64,000 nucleotides of DNA from positions 124,001 to 188,000 of the forward strand of contig NZ_BDBU01000016.1 of NCBI RefSeq assembly GCF_001613145.1, read 5' to 3'. Of the stretch, positions 1 to 9,761 are shown one piece after another. The position numbers and the translations under genes were made by a program. The notes below the pieces were generated by a model, which was not told the origin of the DNA, did no database searches, and saw only the letters and a list, made by a program, of their open reading frames with translations. Every line of letters begins with the position of its first letter. The first letter of the stretch is position 1. Source of the stretch: Nocardia jejuensis NBRC 103114. GTDB taxonomy: Bacteria > Actinomycetota > Actinomycetes > Mycobacteriales > Mycobacteriaceae.

Positions 1-794
1 ACGAACTCGACGTCTGGTCGGTGACCGAGTTGGTCGCCTTCGATCCCGACAACGGCGGATCCATCATCGACTCGGTCAGCCGGGCGCGTGAGAATGCCCG
101 GGGGGCACGGGAAGTCACCTCCACCGAGATGTGGGAGTGCCTCAACGCCACCTACAACGGGCTGCCCGGGGCCGAGCGAGCCTCGCGGGCGCTGGGTCCG
201 CACCAGTTCTGTCACTACATCACCGACCGCGCGGCCATGTTCGCCGGACTGTCGGACTCCACGCTCAGCCGCGATGACGGGTACCGGTTCCTGCTGCTGG
301 GGCGATCCATCGAACGAGTGGATATGACTGTGCGGCTGCTGCTTTCGCGCGCGGGAGACCGCACCTCCTCGCCCGCGTGGGTGACGGTGCTGCGCTCGGC
401 CGGGGCGCACGATCCCTATCTGCGCACCCATCGCGGGGTATTGGACGCCAATCAGATCGCCGAATTCATCCTGCTGGACCGGCTTTTCCCGCGTTCGGTG
501 TTCCATTCGCTCCGGGTGGCCGAGGCGTGCCTGCAGGAATTGGATCAGCGTCCCAACAGTCGCTTCGCCGCCCGGCACGAGGCGCATCGACTATTGGGCC
601 GGGCGCGCAGCGAATTGGAGTTCCTCCCCGCGAAGGTGCTGTTCGAGGATCTACCCAGTCGGCTGCTCTGGTTGCAGCAGACCTGCCACGAGGTCGGAGA
701 AGCCGTGGCGCTGCAGTATTTCCACGCCGAATCCTGGGTCGCCTGGACGGGACTGCACGGCCGGATCGAACTGCGGCTGGAGGAGACGGCATGA
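1..794 (+). CDS. Alpha-E domain protein (DUF403), 5' truncated
   Basis: The reading frame is open from base 3, so the gene starts before the window. About 264 residues are visible, and family members are usually a little over 300. The residues before the first in-window GTG at 21 already resemble the family, so that GTG is not the true start. Visible family-like motifs are SRARENARGARE and EMWECLNA near the start, followed by a helical region. Alpha-E proteins normally lie beside a circularly permuted ATP-grasp protein and a transglutaminase-like protein in a putative peptide synthesis or modification cluster. The next gene is that transglutaminase, which supports the call. The biochemical role is not established. 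Confidence 0.88.
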   Translation, partial: ELDVWSVTELVAFDPDNGGSIIDSVSRARENARGAREVTSTEMWECLNATYNGLPGAERASRALGPHQFCHYITDRAAMFAGLSDSTLSRDDGYRFLLLGRSIERVDMTVRLLLSRAGDRTSSPAWVTVLRSAGAHDPYLRTHRGVLDANQIAEFILLDRLFPRSVFHSLRVAEACLQELDQRPNSRFAARHEAHRLLGRARSELEFLPAKVLFEDLPSRLLWLQQTCHEVGEAVALQYFHAESWVAWTGLHGRIELRLEETA

Positions 795-864
795 ACGGCC
801 GGGGACCAGGGCCGGCAGCCTGCGTGATCACGGACGACCCCCGCGCGTGCTGGGGGGTACGAGT

Positions 865-1707
865 ATGAGCTGGCGGATGCGGGTGGTGCACACCACGGGG
901 TACGTGTACGACGCGCCGGTCACGCGGTCGTTCAACGAGGCGCGGTTGACTCCGCGCGCGGACAGCAGGCAGAACGTCATCCTCAATCGGGTCGAGACGG
1001 TGCCCTCGACCAGGTCTTTCCGGTACGTCGACTACTGGGGGACCACGGTCACCGCCTTCGATCTGCATGCCCAGCACACCGAACTGGAGGTCACCAGCGC
1101 GTCGGTGGTGGAGACCGAGCCGTTCGCGGGGCCCGCGGAGGAGTTGTCCTGGGAGGAACTGCGCGGTGAGTCGGTCGCGGACCGCTTCGACGAACTCCTC
1201 ACTCCGACCGGGTACGTGCCGCGTGAACGGCGGCTGGGCCCGGTGGCGCGGCAGCTCGCACGCGGCGTGCCACCGGCGAAAGCTGTTGTGCGCGGGGCGG
1301 AATGGGTGCATCAGGAGATGAGCTATCTGGCGGGGACCACCTCGGTGCACACCTCGGCGGTGGAGGCGTTCGCCGAACGCCGTGGCGTCTGCCAGGATTA
1401 CGCGCACCTGACGCTGCTGCTGTTGCGCAGCATGGGAATTCCCAGCCGCTACGTCTCCGGGTACCTGCATCCCGATCCCGCCGCGGAGGTCGGCAACACC
1501 GTCGCGGGTCAGATGCACGCCTGGATCGAGGCCTGGACCGGCGCCTGGTGGGGCTACGACCCGACCAACAACATTCCCGTCACCGAACAACACGTCTCGG
1601 TCGGAGTGGGTCGTGATTACGCGGATGTGCCGCCTCTCAAAGGTATCTTCAGCGGTAGCGGCTCGACCGATCTCGAAGTGGTTGTCGAGATCACTCGGCT
1701 CGCATGA
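865..1707 (+). CDS. Transglutaminase-like family protein
   Basis: This 280-residue protein has an N-terminal beta-rich region (about 1-100) and a transglutaminase-like cysteine protease fold (about 130-240). The catalytic triad is visible as Cys176 in RRGVCQDYAHL, His218 in GQMHAWIEAW and Asp232 in GYDPTNN. ATG 865 is preferred over GTG 847 because a G-rich Shine-Dalgarno-like run (852-857) sits about 7 nt upstream. It lies 70 bp after the alpha-E gene and is probably co-transcribed with it. The family pairing suggests amide-bond hydrolysis or transfer on a peptide made by the cluster. The substrate is unknown, and there is no signal peptide. Confidence 0.9.
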   Translation: MSWRMRVVHTTGYVYDAPVTRSFNEARLTPRADSRQNVILNRVETVPSTRSFRYVDYWGTTVTAFDLHAQHTELEVTSASVVETEPFAGPAEELSWEELRGESVADRFDELLTPTGYVPRERRLGPVARQLARGVPPAKAVVRGAEWVHQEMSYLAGTTSVHTSAVEAFAERRGVCQDYAHLTLLLLRSMGIPSRYVSGYLHPDPAAEVGNTVAGQMHAWIEAWTGAWWGYDPTNNIPVTEQHVSVGVGRDYADVPPLKGIFSGSGSTDLEVVVEITRLA

Positions 1708-1767
1708 CGCGAAACAGCAGATGCACAAGTGCTCTCCGCTTATGCGGGACGATCCGGAAGGTGGCTG

Positions 1768-2547
1768 ATGTCTCCTACATCGCAGGAAGTCGTCGAAGAA
1801 CTATCGGAGCTGGAGCCGATCTCGCTGGGCAGGAAACTGTTCGCCGAGGCCTTCGGCACCTTCGTGCTGGTGCTCGGCGGTGTCGGCACCGCGGTGCTGG
1901 CCGGCAGCCGGGTCGGTGCGCTGGGTGTGGCGCTGGCCTTCGGCTTCACCCTGATGTTCCTGGTGTACGCGATCGGGCCGATCTCCGGCTGCCACGTGAA
2001 TCCGGCGGTCACGGTCGGACATTTCCTGCTCGGGCGGCTCGACGCGATGGCCGCGGGCGCGTACATGGTCGTGCAGATCCTCGGTGGTCTGGCCGGCGGC
2101 GCGGTGATCTATGCGATCGCGCAGAATCTGCCGTCCTATGATCGCGCGGCCGACGGGCTGGGAGCCAACGGCTGGGGTGCGCACAGCCCCTCGGCGCTGG
2201 AGCTGGCGGGCATCACCGTCAACGGCTACGGGCTGGCCGCGACCATCACGGTCGAGATCCTGCTGACCGCGCTGCTGGTGTTCGTCGTGCTGGCCTCGAC
2301 CGATCAGCTCTCGGACGTGCCGCTGGCGGGTCTGTCGATCGGCATCACCCTGGCGGTCATCCACCTGATCTCGATCCCGGTGGACAACACCTCGGTCAAC
2401 CCGGCGCGCAGCCTCGCGGTCGCGCCGTATCAGGACGGCGCACTGGCGCAGGTATGGGTGTTCATCGTGTTCCCGCTGATCGGCGGCGTGCTCGGCGCGC
2501 TGGTCTACGGGGCGCTGTTCGGGCGCTCGCGCAACATGGTGAGCTGA
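1768..2547 (+). CDS. aqpZ: Aquaporin Z-type water channel
   Basis: This is a 259-residue membrane protein of the MIP family with six predicted transmembrane helices and two half-helix loops. Both signature motifs are present: NPA at about 78-80 and NPAR at about 210-213. His198, Thr207 and the Arg of the second NPAR match the water-selective AqpZ filter rather than a glycerol facilitator, so passive water transport across the cytoplasmic membrane is the likely role. ATG 1768 follows a GGAAGG Shine-Dalgarno sequence with good spacing; the ATG-free extension from 1729 is less likely. A strong hairpin terminator follows. An N-terminal acidic tail of about 20 residues precedes helix 1. Confidence 0.93.
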   Translation: MSPTSQEVVEELSELEPISLGRKLFAEAFGTFVLVLGGVGTAVLAGSRVGALGVALAFGFTLMFLVYAIGPISGCHVNPAVTVGHFLLGRLDAMAAGAYMVVQILGGLAGGAVIYAIAQNLPSYDRAADGLGANGWGAHSPSALELAGITVNGYGLAATITVEILLTALLVFVVLASTDQLSDVPLAGLSIGITLAVIHLISIPVDNTSVNPARSLAVAPYQDGALAQVWVFIVFPLIGGVLGALVYGALFGRSRNMVS

Positions 2548-2562
2548 TACCCCTGTCGAATC

Positions 2563-2596
2563 CCGTGCCCCCGGTCCCGCAGGACCGGGGGCACGG
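2563..2596. terminator. Bidirectional hairpin terminator between aqpZ and the PemK-like gene
   Basis: A perfect 15-bp inverted repeat (2563-2577 with 2582-2596) has a 4-nt loop. It sits between the convergent ends of aqpZ and the gene at 2629, so it can serve both. There is no long U tract, which is usual in this GC range. Confidence 0.85.
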
Positions 2597-2628
2597 TGCG
2601 TAAAAGGGGAGGCGAGCCCGGATCCGGC

Positions 2629-3210
2629 TCAGTGCCAGTGGTATTCGGCGCAGAGACGGTGGGCGACCAGGTCGAAGGTCTTGCGGGGGAGGATCGCGCC
2701 CTCGCGGCGGATGCCCCCCTCGGGCACGTCCAGCACGCGATCGAGGCGCACCCAGCTGGGGCGGCCCGCGCTGTCCCAGGCTCCGCTGCCGATGCCGACC
2801 CAGTTCGGGTGGTGGGCGTGGTCCTCGTTCGAGGACAGCATCAGTCCGAGCAGGGTGTCGCGCTCACGGCCCACGACCAGCACCGGCCGGTCCTTCCCGT
2901 TGCTCGCGTCCTCTTCGTAGGGGACCCAGGTCCATACGACTTCGCCCGGATCGGCACGCCCGTCCAGCTGCGGGCTGTAGACGATCATGCGGGCGCGTTC
3001 CTTGGACGGCACCCCGGCCGTGGCGGTCGGCCGGATCGCCGGACCCGCGGCCTTGCGCGGGGTCGCGACCGCGCGCACCGCGCGATCCCACATCGACGAG
3101 CTCTGCACCCGCCCGATCAGCTTCGGCGCCTGCTGCTTGACGAGATGTGTTCCCTGCTCCTTAGCGACGATCCCCAACTGCTTACCGAGAGCGTTCCACC
3201 TGCCGGCCAT
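2629..3210 (-). CDS. PemK/MazF-like family protein, divergent from lepA
   Basis: The product is 193 residues. Residues from about 75 to the end look like the PemK/MazF beta-barrel fold, with a PGEVVWTWVPYEE strand, a DRPVLVV strand and a C-terminal HRLCAEYHW segment. The N-terminal 70 residues are basic and helical. A toxin would normally have a small antitoxin gene upstream; none is seen, so a housekeeping or orphan role is more likely than a toxin-antitoxin pair. The same arrangement, a PemK-like gene divergent from lepA, is recalled for M. tuberculosis Rv2405/Rv2404c. ATG 3210 is supported by the TAAGCT box placed for a leaderless start. Confidence 0.75.
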   Translation of the reverse strand: MAGRWNALGKQLGIVAKEQGTHLVKQQAPKLIGRVQSSSMWDRAVRAVATPRKAAGPAIRPTATAGVPSKERARMIVYSPQLDGRADPGEVVWTWVPYEEDASNGKDRPVLVVGRERDTLLGLMLSSNEDHAHHPNWVGIGSGAWDSAGRPSWVRLDRVLDVPEGGIRREGAILPRKTFDLVAHRLCAEYHWH

Positions 3211-3217
3211 GTCCGGC

Positions 3218-3223
3218 AGCTTA
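3218..3223 (-). promoter_or_regulatory. Leaderless -10 box (TAAGCT) for the PemK-like gene
   Basis: TAAGCT on the minus strand ends 7 nt before ATG 3210, the spacing expected if transcription starts at the start codon. There is no Shine-Dalgarno sequence. Confidence 0.5.
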
Positions 3224-3400
3224 ACGGCGGTGGGCGAGGTTCTCATCCGGGCCGGATTCGCCTGTGCGGCCGCACAGTTCGCGAAGGGTGTCGCGAGGCT
3301 GGTCACGGCGGGTTTCGGGGAGCCCGGCCGGGGTGGTGGAGCGCTCGGGAGCGCCGGGGGCGAGCAGCGCCCCGGGCGCACCGTAGACTCCGGGGTTGAC

Positions 3401-3426
3401 ATGCCGCTGTTTCGCCATGCCGAGGA

Positions 3427-3430
<4 letters not shown>
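3401..3430 (+). other. Nine-codon upstream ORF overlapping the lepA start
   Basis: ATG 3401 opens a 9-codon frame (MPLFRHAEE) whose TGA overlaps the lepA GTG start as GTGA. The GAGGAG run inside its last codons is the only ribosome-binding-like sequence near lepA, so lepA translation may be coupled to this short ORF. A TAGACT box at 3383-3388 could place transcription start near 3395. Confidence 0.35.
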
Positions 3431-5268
<1,838 letters not shown>

Positions 5269-5290
5269 GGGGTTCTCCGCCTCTCGGACT

Positions 5291-5324
5291 CTCGTGCCCC
5301 GCTGCTTGCGCAGCGGGGCACGAG
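5291..5324 (+). terminator. lepA terminator hairpin
   Basis: A perfect 15-bp stem (5291-5305 with 5310-5324) with a TTGC loop is followed by CTTTAT. It lies 22 bp after the lepA stop codon. Confidence 0.88.
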
Positions 5325-5682
5325 CTTTATCCGGGGGCGGGTGGACTCTCCTGCGCCTGTTCGGGGCTGGTGGCGGCGGGCGGTGGGGGCGGGCGGTCTA
5401 TGGGAAGTGGCGGGGCTCTTGACGAGGTCCGGGGTGTGGGAGAGGGTTTCGGGGCTGGACGAGACCGGGCGGATGGTTCTGGCCCGCGGTTCGTTACGCA
5501 GTCAATATCTGGGGCTTCCGTCCGGATATGTCGGGTGACAAGCTATGTGTCTCACCATCACGTGCACCACCACCAACCTGGTGGATGTGACAGACCGGAT
5601 TTCCGGAAATAGGGTGTGAAACGAGTTTCAAGCGGCGGTTCGCCAGGGGCGGACCGCCGAAGTCCTGAGAGCGGGAGCTTGT
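5325..5682. promoter_or_regulatory. Non-coding region upstream of the iniB-like/iniA operon
   Basis: No convincing gene lies in these 358 bases. They hold a perfect 12-bp palindrome (ATTTCCGGAAAT, 5599-5610) centred about 78 bp before the next start codon, and a hairpin with 7-bp arms (CGGCGGT 5633-5639 with ACCGCCG 5653-5659). Both are candidate control elements for the downstream operon. The promoter itself could not be placed. Confidence 0.45.
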
Positions 5683-7884
5683 ATGCCACGTGATCTGCCC
5701 TTCGACGACGATTCCGCCGCCGGTGACGACGCGGGCGACGCCGCATACCGGATCGCGAACGGTGTCGCGCGGGTCTCGAGGGCGGGCGCGTATGTGACCG
5801 GCGGCGCGCTGGTCGCTGCCAGCGGCACCCGCAGCGGCGAAACCCCGGCGATCAACCACGACAGCCGCAATGTCGGCTGGTCGGAGGTCAACGATCCGCA
5901 GCCGGACGTGCCGAGCCCCACGCTCACCTTCCCCGACATCACCCCGGGTCCGGTCGCGCCGAACCATCAGGTCCCGGCCGTCGCGGCCAACGCCCCCCTG
6001 AACCACCCGGACCATCACGGCACCGATGCCGGCCTGTTCCCCGGGTTCTTCGGCTCCGAGCCCTCGTCCGATCCGAGCCTGACCGCCGGCTACCACGGCA
6101 TCGGCGTGGGCACCGTCGACACCTCCGGCCTCGGCCTTCCGTACGAGGGCTACGACCCCTCCGCCGGTCTGGGCCTGCCCGTGGAACCCGCGCAGCCGTC
6201 GGGCGACTTCGGCCTGCCGGTCGGAACGCAGCCCGGCTCGCTGTTCGACGCGCAGCAGAACTTCTTCGACGCGCAGCAGAACTTCCTGCACAACAATGTG
6301 CCGGGCATGAACCTGCCGGGCAGCAACGGCATGCATCTGCCCGGTACGGGCGGCATCGTCGACCCCGGTGCGGGCATGGGTGCGGGCAACCCGTTCGAGG
6401 GCGTCGGCGACGACGGCATCGGAATCTTCGTCAAGACCAGCTGGAATGTGGACATGCACGCCGGTCTCGACGGCGTGTGGTTCACCTCGGATATGAAGGT
6501 CGATGTCGCGGTCGGCGATGTGTACGACCAGTACGTCCAGTTCGGCAAGGACGCCACCGCGGGCATGCAGAATCCGGCCGGATACAACGGCCAGCCCGCG
6601 GCCGATCCGCACGCGCCGAATGCCGGTGCCGCGGTACCCAATTCGCCCGGTCAACCCGTCGCCGGTCAGCCGGGCGGGGTGGATCCCGCCGCGCATGCGC
6701 CCGGAACGGTGACCGCCGCAACCGGTCCCGCCGCCACCGCGCCGGGTTCGCCTGTGGGTGTTCCCGGTTCGTCCGCCGGCGCCGGGAGTGGGCCGTCCGG
6801 TCTGCCCGCCGGTCCGAGCGTGCCGTCCTTCGGTGGCGCTCCGGTCGCTCCGGCGGCGGTCGCTCCCATCGCGCCGATGGCGGTCGCGCCGCCCGCGCCG
6901 ATCGTGGTTGCCGCTCCGGTGGTGCCGATCGCGGTCGCGCCCGTGGCCGTCGCGCCGGTGGCCGTCGCCCAGCCGGTGGTGGCCACACCGCTGCAGACCA
7001 CGATCCAGCCCGATGTCGCCAATCATCCGATCGCGAACCTGCTGGCCATGCCCGCCGGTCCGTCGCCGCTGACCGCGCCGGTCGCCAATGCGCCGACGCT
7101 GTTCGACTTCGGCCGTCAGCCCGCGCTCACCGCGAACGGCCCGGGTTCGCCCGATCATCCGGGATCCATGGCTGCCAAGCCGCTGCTGACCGACACCACC
7201 GGCAAGACCCCGCCGACGGTCAGCATTCCCACCAAGGTCGAGCCGGGGACCGTGCTCACCACCCAGCCCACCGTGCCCACCAAGATCCCGACCGCCGACC
7301 CCGGTCCGACCAAGATCCCGGTCGCGACCACGCAGCCGCCGGTCACCAAGGTGCCGCCGGTGACGAGCGATCCTGATGCGGGCACCACCCGCCCGCAGCG
7401 TCCGAGCGACGACTCCGACAGCCACGGCGGACCGTCCAACACCTGGCCGTCCGATACCGACGACGGCCCGACGCACGCGCCGTCGGTGAGCAATCCGCCG
7501 CACACCACCGCGCCGCCGGTGACCGTGAAGCCCGAGGTGCCGACGCACGAGCAGCCGACCCTGGACGTGCCCGATCCGACGGTGCCGCAGTCGATTCCGA
7601 CGCAGCCACAGCTCACCACCCAGCCCAAGCTGCCCGATGCCGGGATCAAGCCGGTCAAGCCCGCGTCGGACACCGTCGATTCGAGTCATCACGCCGTCAC
7701 CCCCATCGCCTACGACTCGGGACTGCAGCCGCTGCTGTCGGTGTACGACGGCGGTCCGAGCGTGCACGACGCCGGATTCACCGTGCACGATTCGGGGCTG
7801 TCCTCGAATCTGATGTCGCACAGCACCTTCGGAGACAGTAGCCACTCGATGCACGGCGTGCTCGATCACACGATGCTGCTGTGA
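5683..7884 (+). CDS. Pro/Ala-rich IniB-like protein of unknown function
   Basis: This 733-residue protein is mostly low-complexity. Residues 1-60 are acidic and then Ala/Gly-rich. Residues 150-240 are Gly/Pro-rich, with a tandem DAQQNF repeat near 190. Residues 245-290 look like the only compact segment (KTSWNVDMHAGLDGVWF and onward). Residues 330-450 form a Val-Ala-Pro repeat tract, and the C-terminus is Thr/Pro-rich. No IniB N-terminal domain, signal peptide or transmembrane helix was recognised. The stop overlaps the start of the IniA homologue by 4 nt, so the two are translationally coupled, as iniB and iniA are linked in mycobacteria. A scaffold or envelope-associated role is inference. 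ATG 5683 has a GGGAG ribosome site. Confidence 0.8.
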   Translation: MPRDLPFDDDSAAGDDAGDAAYRIANGVARVSRAGAYVTGGALVAASGTRSGETPAINHDSRNVGWSEVNDPQPDVPSPTLTFPDITPGPVAPNHQVPAVAANAPLNHPDHHGTDAGLFPGFFGSEPSSDPSLTAGYHGIGVGTVDTSGLGLPYEGYDPSAGLGLPVEPAQPSGDFGLPVGTQPGSLFDAQQNFFDAQQNFLHNNVPGMNLPGSNGMHLPGTGGIVDPGAGMGAGNPFEGVGDDGIGIFVKTSWNVDMHAGLDGVWFTSDMKVDVAVGDVYDQYVQFGKDATAGMQNPAGYNGQPAADPHAPNAGAAVPNSPGQPVAGQPGGVDPAAHAPGTVTAATGPAATAPGSPVGVPGSSAGAGSGPSGLPAGPSVPSFGGAPVAPAAVAPIAPMAVAPPAPIVVAAPVVPIAVAPVAVAPVAVAQPVVATPLQTTIQPDVANHPIANLLAMPAGPSPLTAPVANAPTLFDFGRQPALTANGPGSPDHPGSMAAKPLLTDTTGKTPPTVSIPTKVEPGTVLTTQPTVPTKIPTADPGPTKIPVATTQPPVTKVPPVTSDPDAGTTRPQRPSDDSDSHGGPSNTWPSDTDDGPTHAPSVSNPPHTTAPPVTVKPEVPTHEQPTLDVPDPTVPQSIPTQPQLTTQPKLPDAGIKPVKPASDTVDSSHHAVTPIAYDSGLQPLLSVYDGGPSVHDAGFTVHDSGLSSNLMSHSTFGDSSHSMHGVLDHTMLL

Positions 7885-9683
7885 GTGGTGCCGAACGCCT
7901 TGCCGTTGTGAAGAATCCGGATGCGATGGGGCCTCTGCTCGAGCTGCTCGACGAGCTGCTCGAGCACACCCATGCCGCGGGCCGGACCGATCTGGCCGGC
8001 CGGCTCGGCATCTCGCGGGCCCGCATCGCCGATCCGCGCGTGCGCCTGGTCGTGGCCGGTGAGTCCCAGAGTGGGATGAGCACGCTGGTGAACAGCCTGG
8101 TCGGCTCGCCGGTCAGCGCCACCGAGGGACAGGCCAGTGTGCCGGTGATCGCCGAGTACGGGCCGGAATCCACTGCCACACTGGTGAAATCGCTCGCCGG
8201 CGGGCGGGCGGAGCGCCAGCAGGTGGATCCGCTCGAGGCGGTGTCCGGGCTCGAGGCGGCCACCGTCATCCGCGCCGAGTTCACCCAGCCCAGCCCGCTG
8301 CTGGCGGAGGGTTTCGTGGTGCTGGACGCGCCCGGTTCGCCCGCCGACACCCCGGCCACCTGGTCGCTGCTGGCGGCCGCGGACGCCGTGCTCTATGTCG
8401 CGGACGCGGCCGCGCCCTTCACGCCGGCGCAGATCGAGCAGCTGCAGCGGATCCAGCAGGTGTGCCCGACCGTCGTCTGTGTGCTCAACAAGATCGATCA
8501 GTACCCGCAGTGGCCGCAGGTGCAGCAGCGCGACCGGCAGCTGCTCGACGATGCCGGGCTGGCCTTCGCCGTCGCCCCGGCCTCCGCGCGTCTGCACGAG
8601 CAGGCCACCGCCTCCGGCGATCACCGGATGGACCTGGAATCCGGTGTGCCGCAATTGCTCGACCATCTGCGCGCCTACGTGCTGGGCCGCGCCGATCTGG
8701 TCGCCGCCGACGCGGCGGTGCGCGATATCGGCCTGATCACAGACCATTTGGCGCTAGCGCTGCGCAGTGAGGGCGAGACGCTGCGGGATCCGCGCCGCTA
8801 CAGCGTGATCACCGAGCAGCTGCGCCGCACCCGTGAGGAGGCCGAGCAGCTGCGCCAGCGCTCGGCCAACTGGCAGGTCACCCTCGCCGACGGTGCGGGC
8901 GAGCTGATGGCCGACACCGAGCACGACCTGCGCCACCGGCTGCGCAGCCTGATCCGTGATGCCGAGGCCGACATCATGAAGCGCGATCCGGCGCGGCGCT
9001 GGCCGGAGTTCGGCGGCGAGCTCGACGCCAAGATCTGCGAGGCGGTGGAGGAGAACTTCGTCATCGCGCACTACCGCTCGGTGGAACTGTCCGAGCAGGT
9101 GGCCGCGAAGTTCCCCGATCGCGGGATCCCGAGTCCCGATCTGCGCCTGGACAATCCGGGCGACGTCGGCGAGGTGCTGGAACCGGTCGCCGCCCTGGAC
9201 AACCTGGACAGCGCGAAACTCGGTGTCACCCAACAGGTCCTGACCGCGCTGCGCGGCTCCTACGGCGGCGTGCTGATGGTCGGCCTCGCCACCAGCCTGC
9301 TGGGCATGTCCCTGGTGAACTGGTACTCCGCCGGTGCGGGCGTGCTGCTGGGCGTGAACGCCCTGTGGGACGACCGCAAGGCGCGCACCAACCGCCGCCA
9401 GGCCGAGGCCAAGGTGGCGGTGTCCCGGCTCATGGACGATGTGATCTTCCAGGTCAGCAAGGAGTCCCGCTACCGCCTGCGCGCGGTACAGCGTTCGCTC
9501 CGAGACCATTTCACCGAGATCGCCACCGAGACCCTCCGCTCGGTCGACGCCTCCCTGCGCGCGGCCGAGGAGGCCGCCGCCGTGCACTCGGGCACCCGTC
9601 GCGAACAGCGGCTGACCGAGATCGAGACCTCCCTGGTCCGCCTCCGCGACCTGCGCGAGCGCGCTGACGCCATGGTCGACTGA
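7881..9683 (+). CDS. iniA: IniA-type dynamin-like protein with altered P-loop
   Basis: This 600-residue protein resembles mycobacterial IniA over its length. It has an N-terminal helix pair, a dynamin-type G domain (about 52-265), a long helical stalk and a C-terminal hydrophobic patch (about 465-495, GSYGGVLMVGLATSLLG) that in IniA contacts membrane. G4 is clear (NKID, 203-206). Two G motifs are unusual: the P-loop reads GESQSGMST (60-68), with Met66 replacing the invariant Lys, and G3 reads DAPG instead of DTPG. IniA proteins remodel or fission membranes and are linked to the envelope-stress response. The Lys loss suggests weak or absent GTPase activity, possibly needing a partner. The GTG start overlaps the upstream TGA. 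Confidence 0.9.
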   Translation: MSGAERLAVVKNPDAMGPLLELLDELLEHTHAAGRTDLAGRLGISRARIADPRVRLVVAGESQSGMSTLVNSLVGSPVSATEGQASVPVIAEYGPESTATLVKSLAGGRAERQQVDPLEAVSGLEAATVIRAEFTQPSPLLAEGFVVLDAPGSPADTPATWSLLAAADAVLYVADAAAPFTPAQIEQLQRIQQVCPTVVCVLNKIDQYPQWPQVQQRDRQLLDDAGLAFAVAPASARLHEQATASGDHRMDLESGVPQLLDHLRAYVLGRADLVAADAAVRDIGLITDHLALALRSEGETLRDPRRYSVITEQLRRTREEAEQLRQRSANWQVTLADGAGELMADTEHDLRHRLRSLIRDAEADIMKRDPARRWPEFGGELDAKICEAVEENFVIAHYRSVELSEQVAAKFPDRGIPSPDLRLDNPGDVGEVLEPVAALDNLDSAKLGVTQQVLTALRGSYGGVLMVGLATSLLGMSLVNWYSAGAGVLLGVNALWDDRKARTNRRQAEAKVAVSRLMDDVIFQVSKESRYRLRAVQRSLRDHFTEIATETLRSVDASLRAAEEAAAVHSGTRREQRLTEIETSLVRLRDLRERADAMVD

Positions 9684-9723
9684 CAGAGGGCATGGTCGGC
9701 TGACGGCGGCCACAGTCGGCTGA

Positions 9724-9752
9724 CGGCGGTGCGCTCGACGAGCGCACCGCCG
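9724..9752. terminator. Bidirectional terminator hairpin between iniA and the GH15 gene
   Basis: A perfect 12-bp stem (9724-9735 with 9741-9752) has a 5-nt loop between convergent genes. It follows three short imperfect direct repeats of the form TGGTCGGCTGAC around 9673-9724. Confidence 0.82.
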
Positions 9753-9761
9753 CACCGGTTC

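Noticed and set aside
2629..3210. Toxin-antitoxin pair
   Set aside because: The PemK-like gene has no small partner gene upstream; the upstream space leads to lepA.
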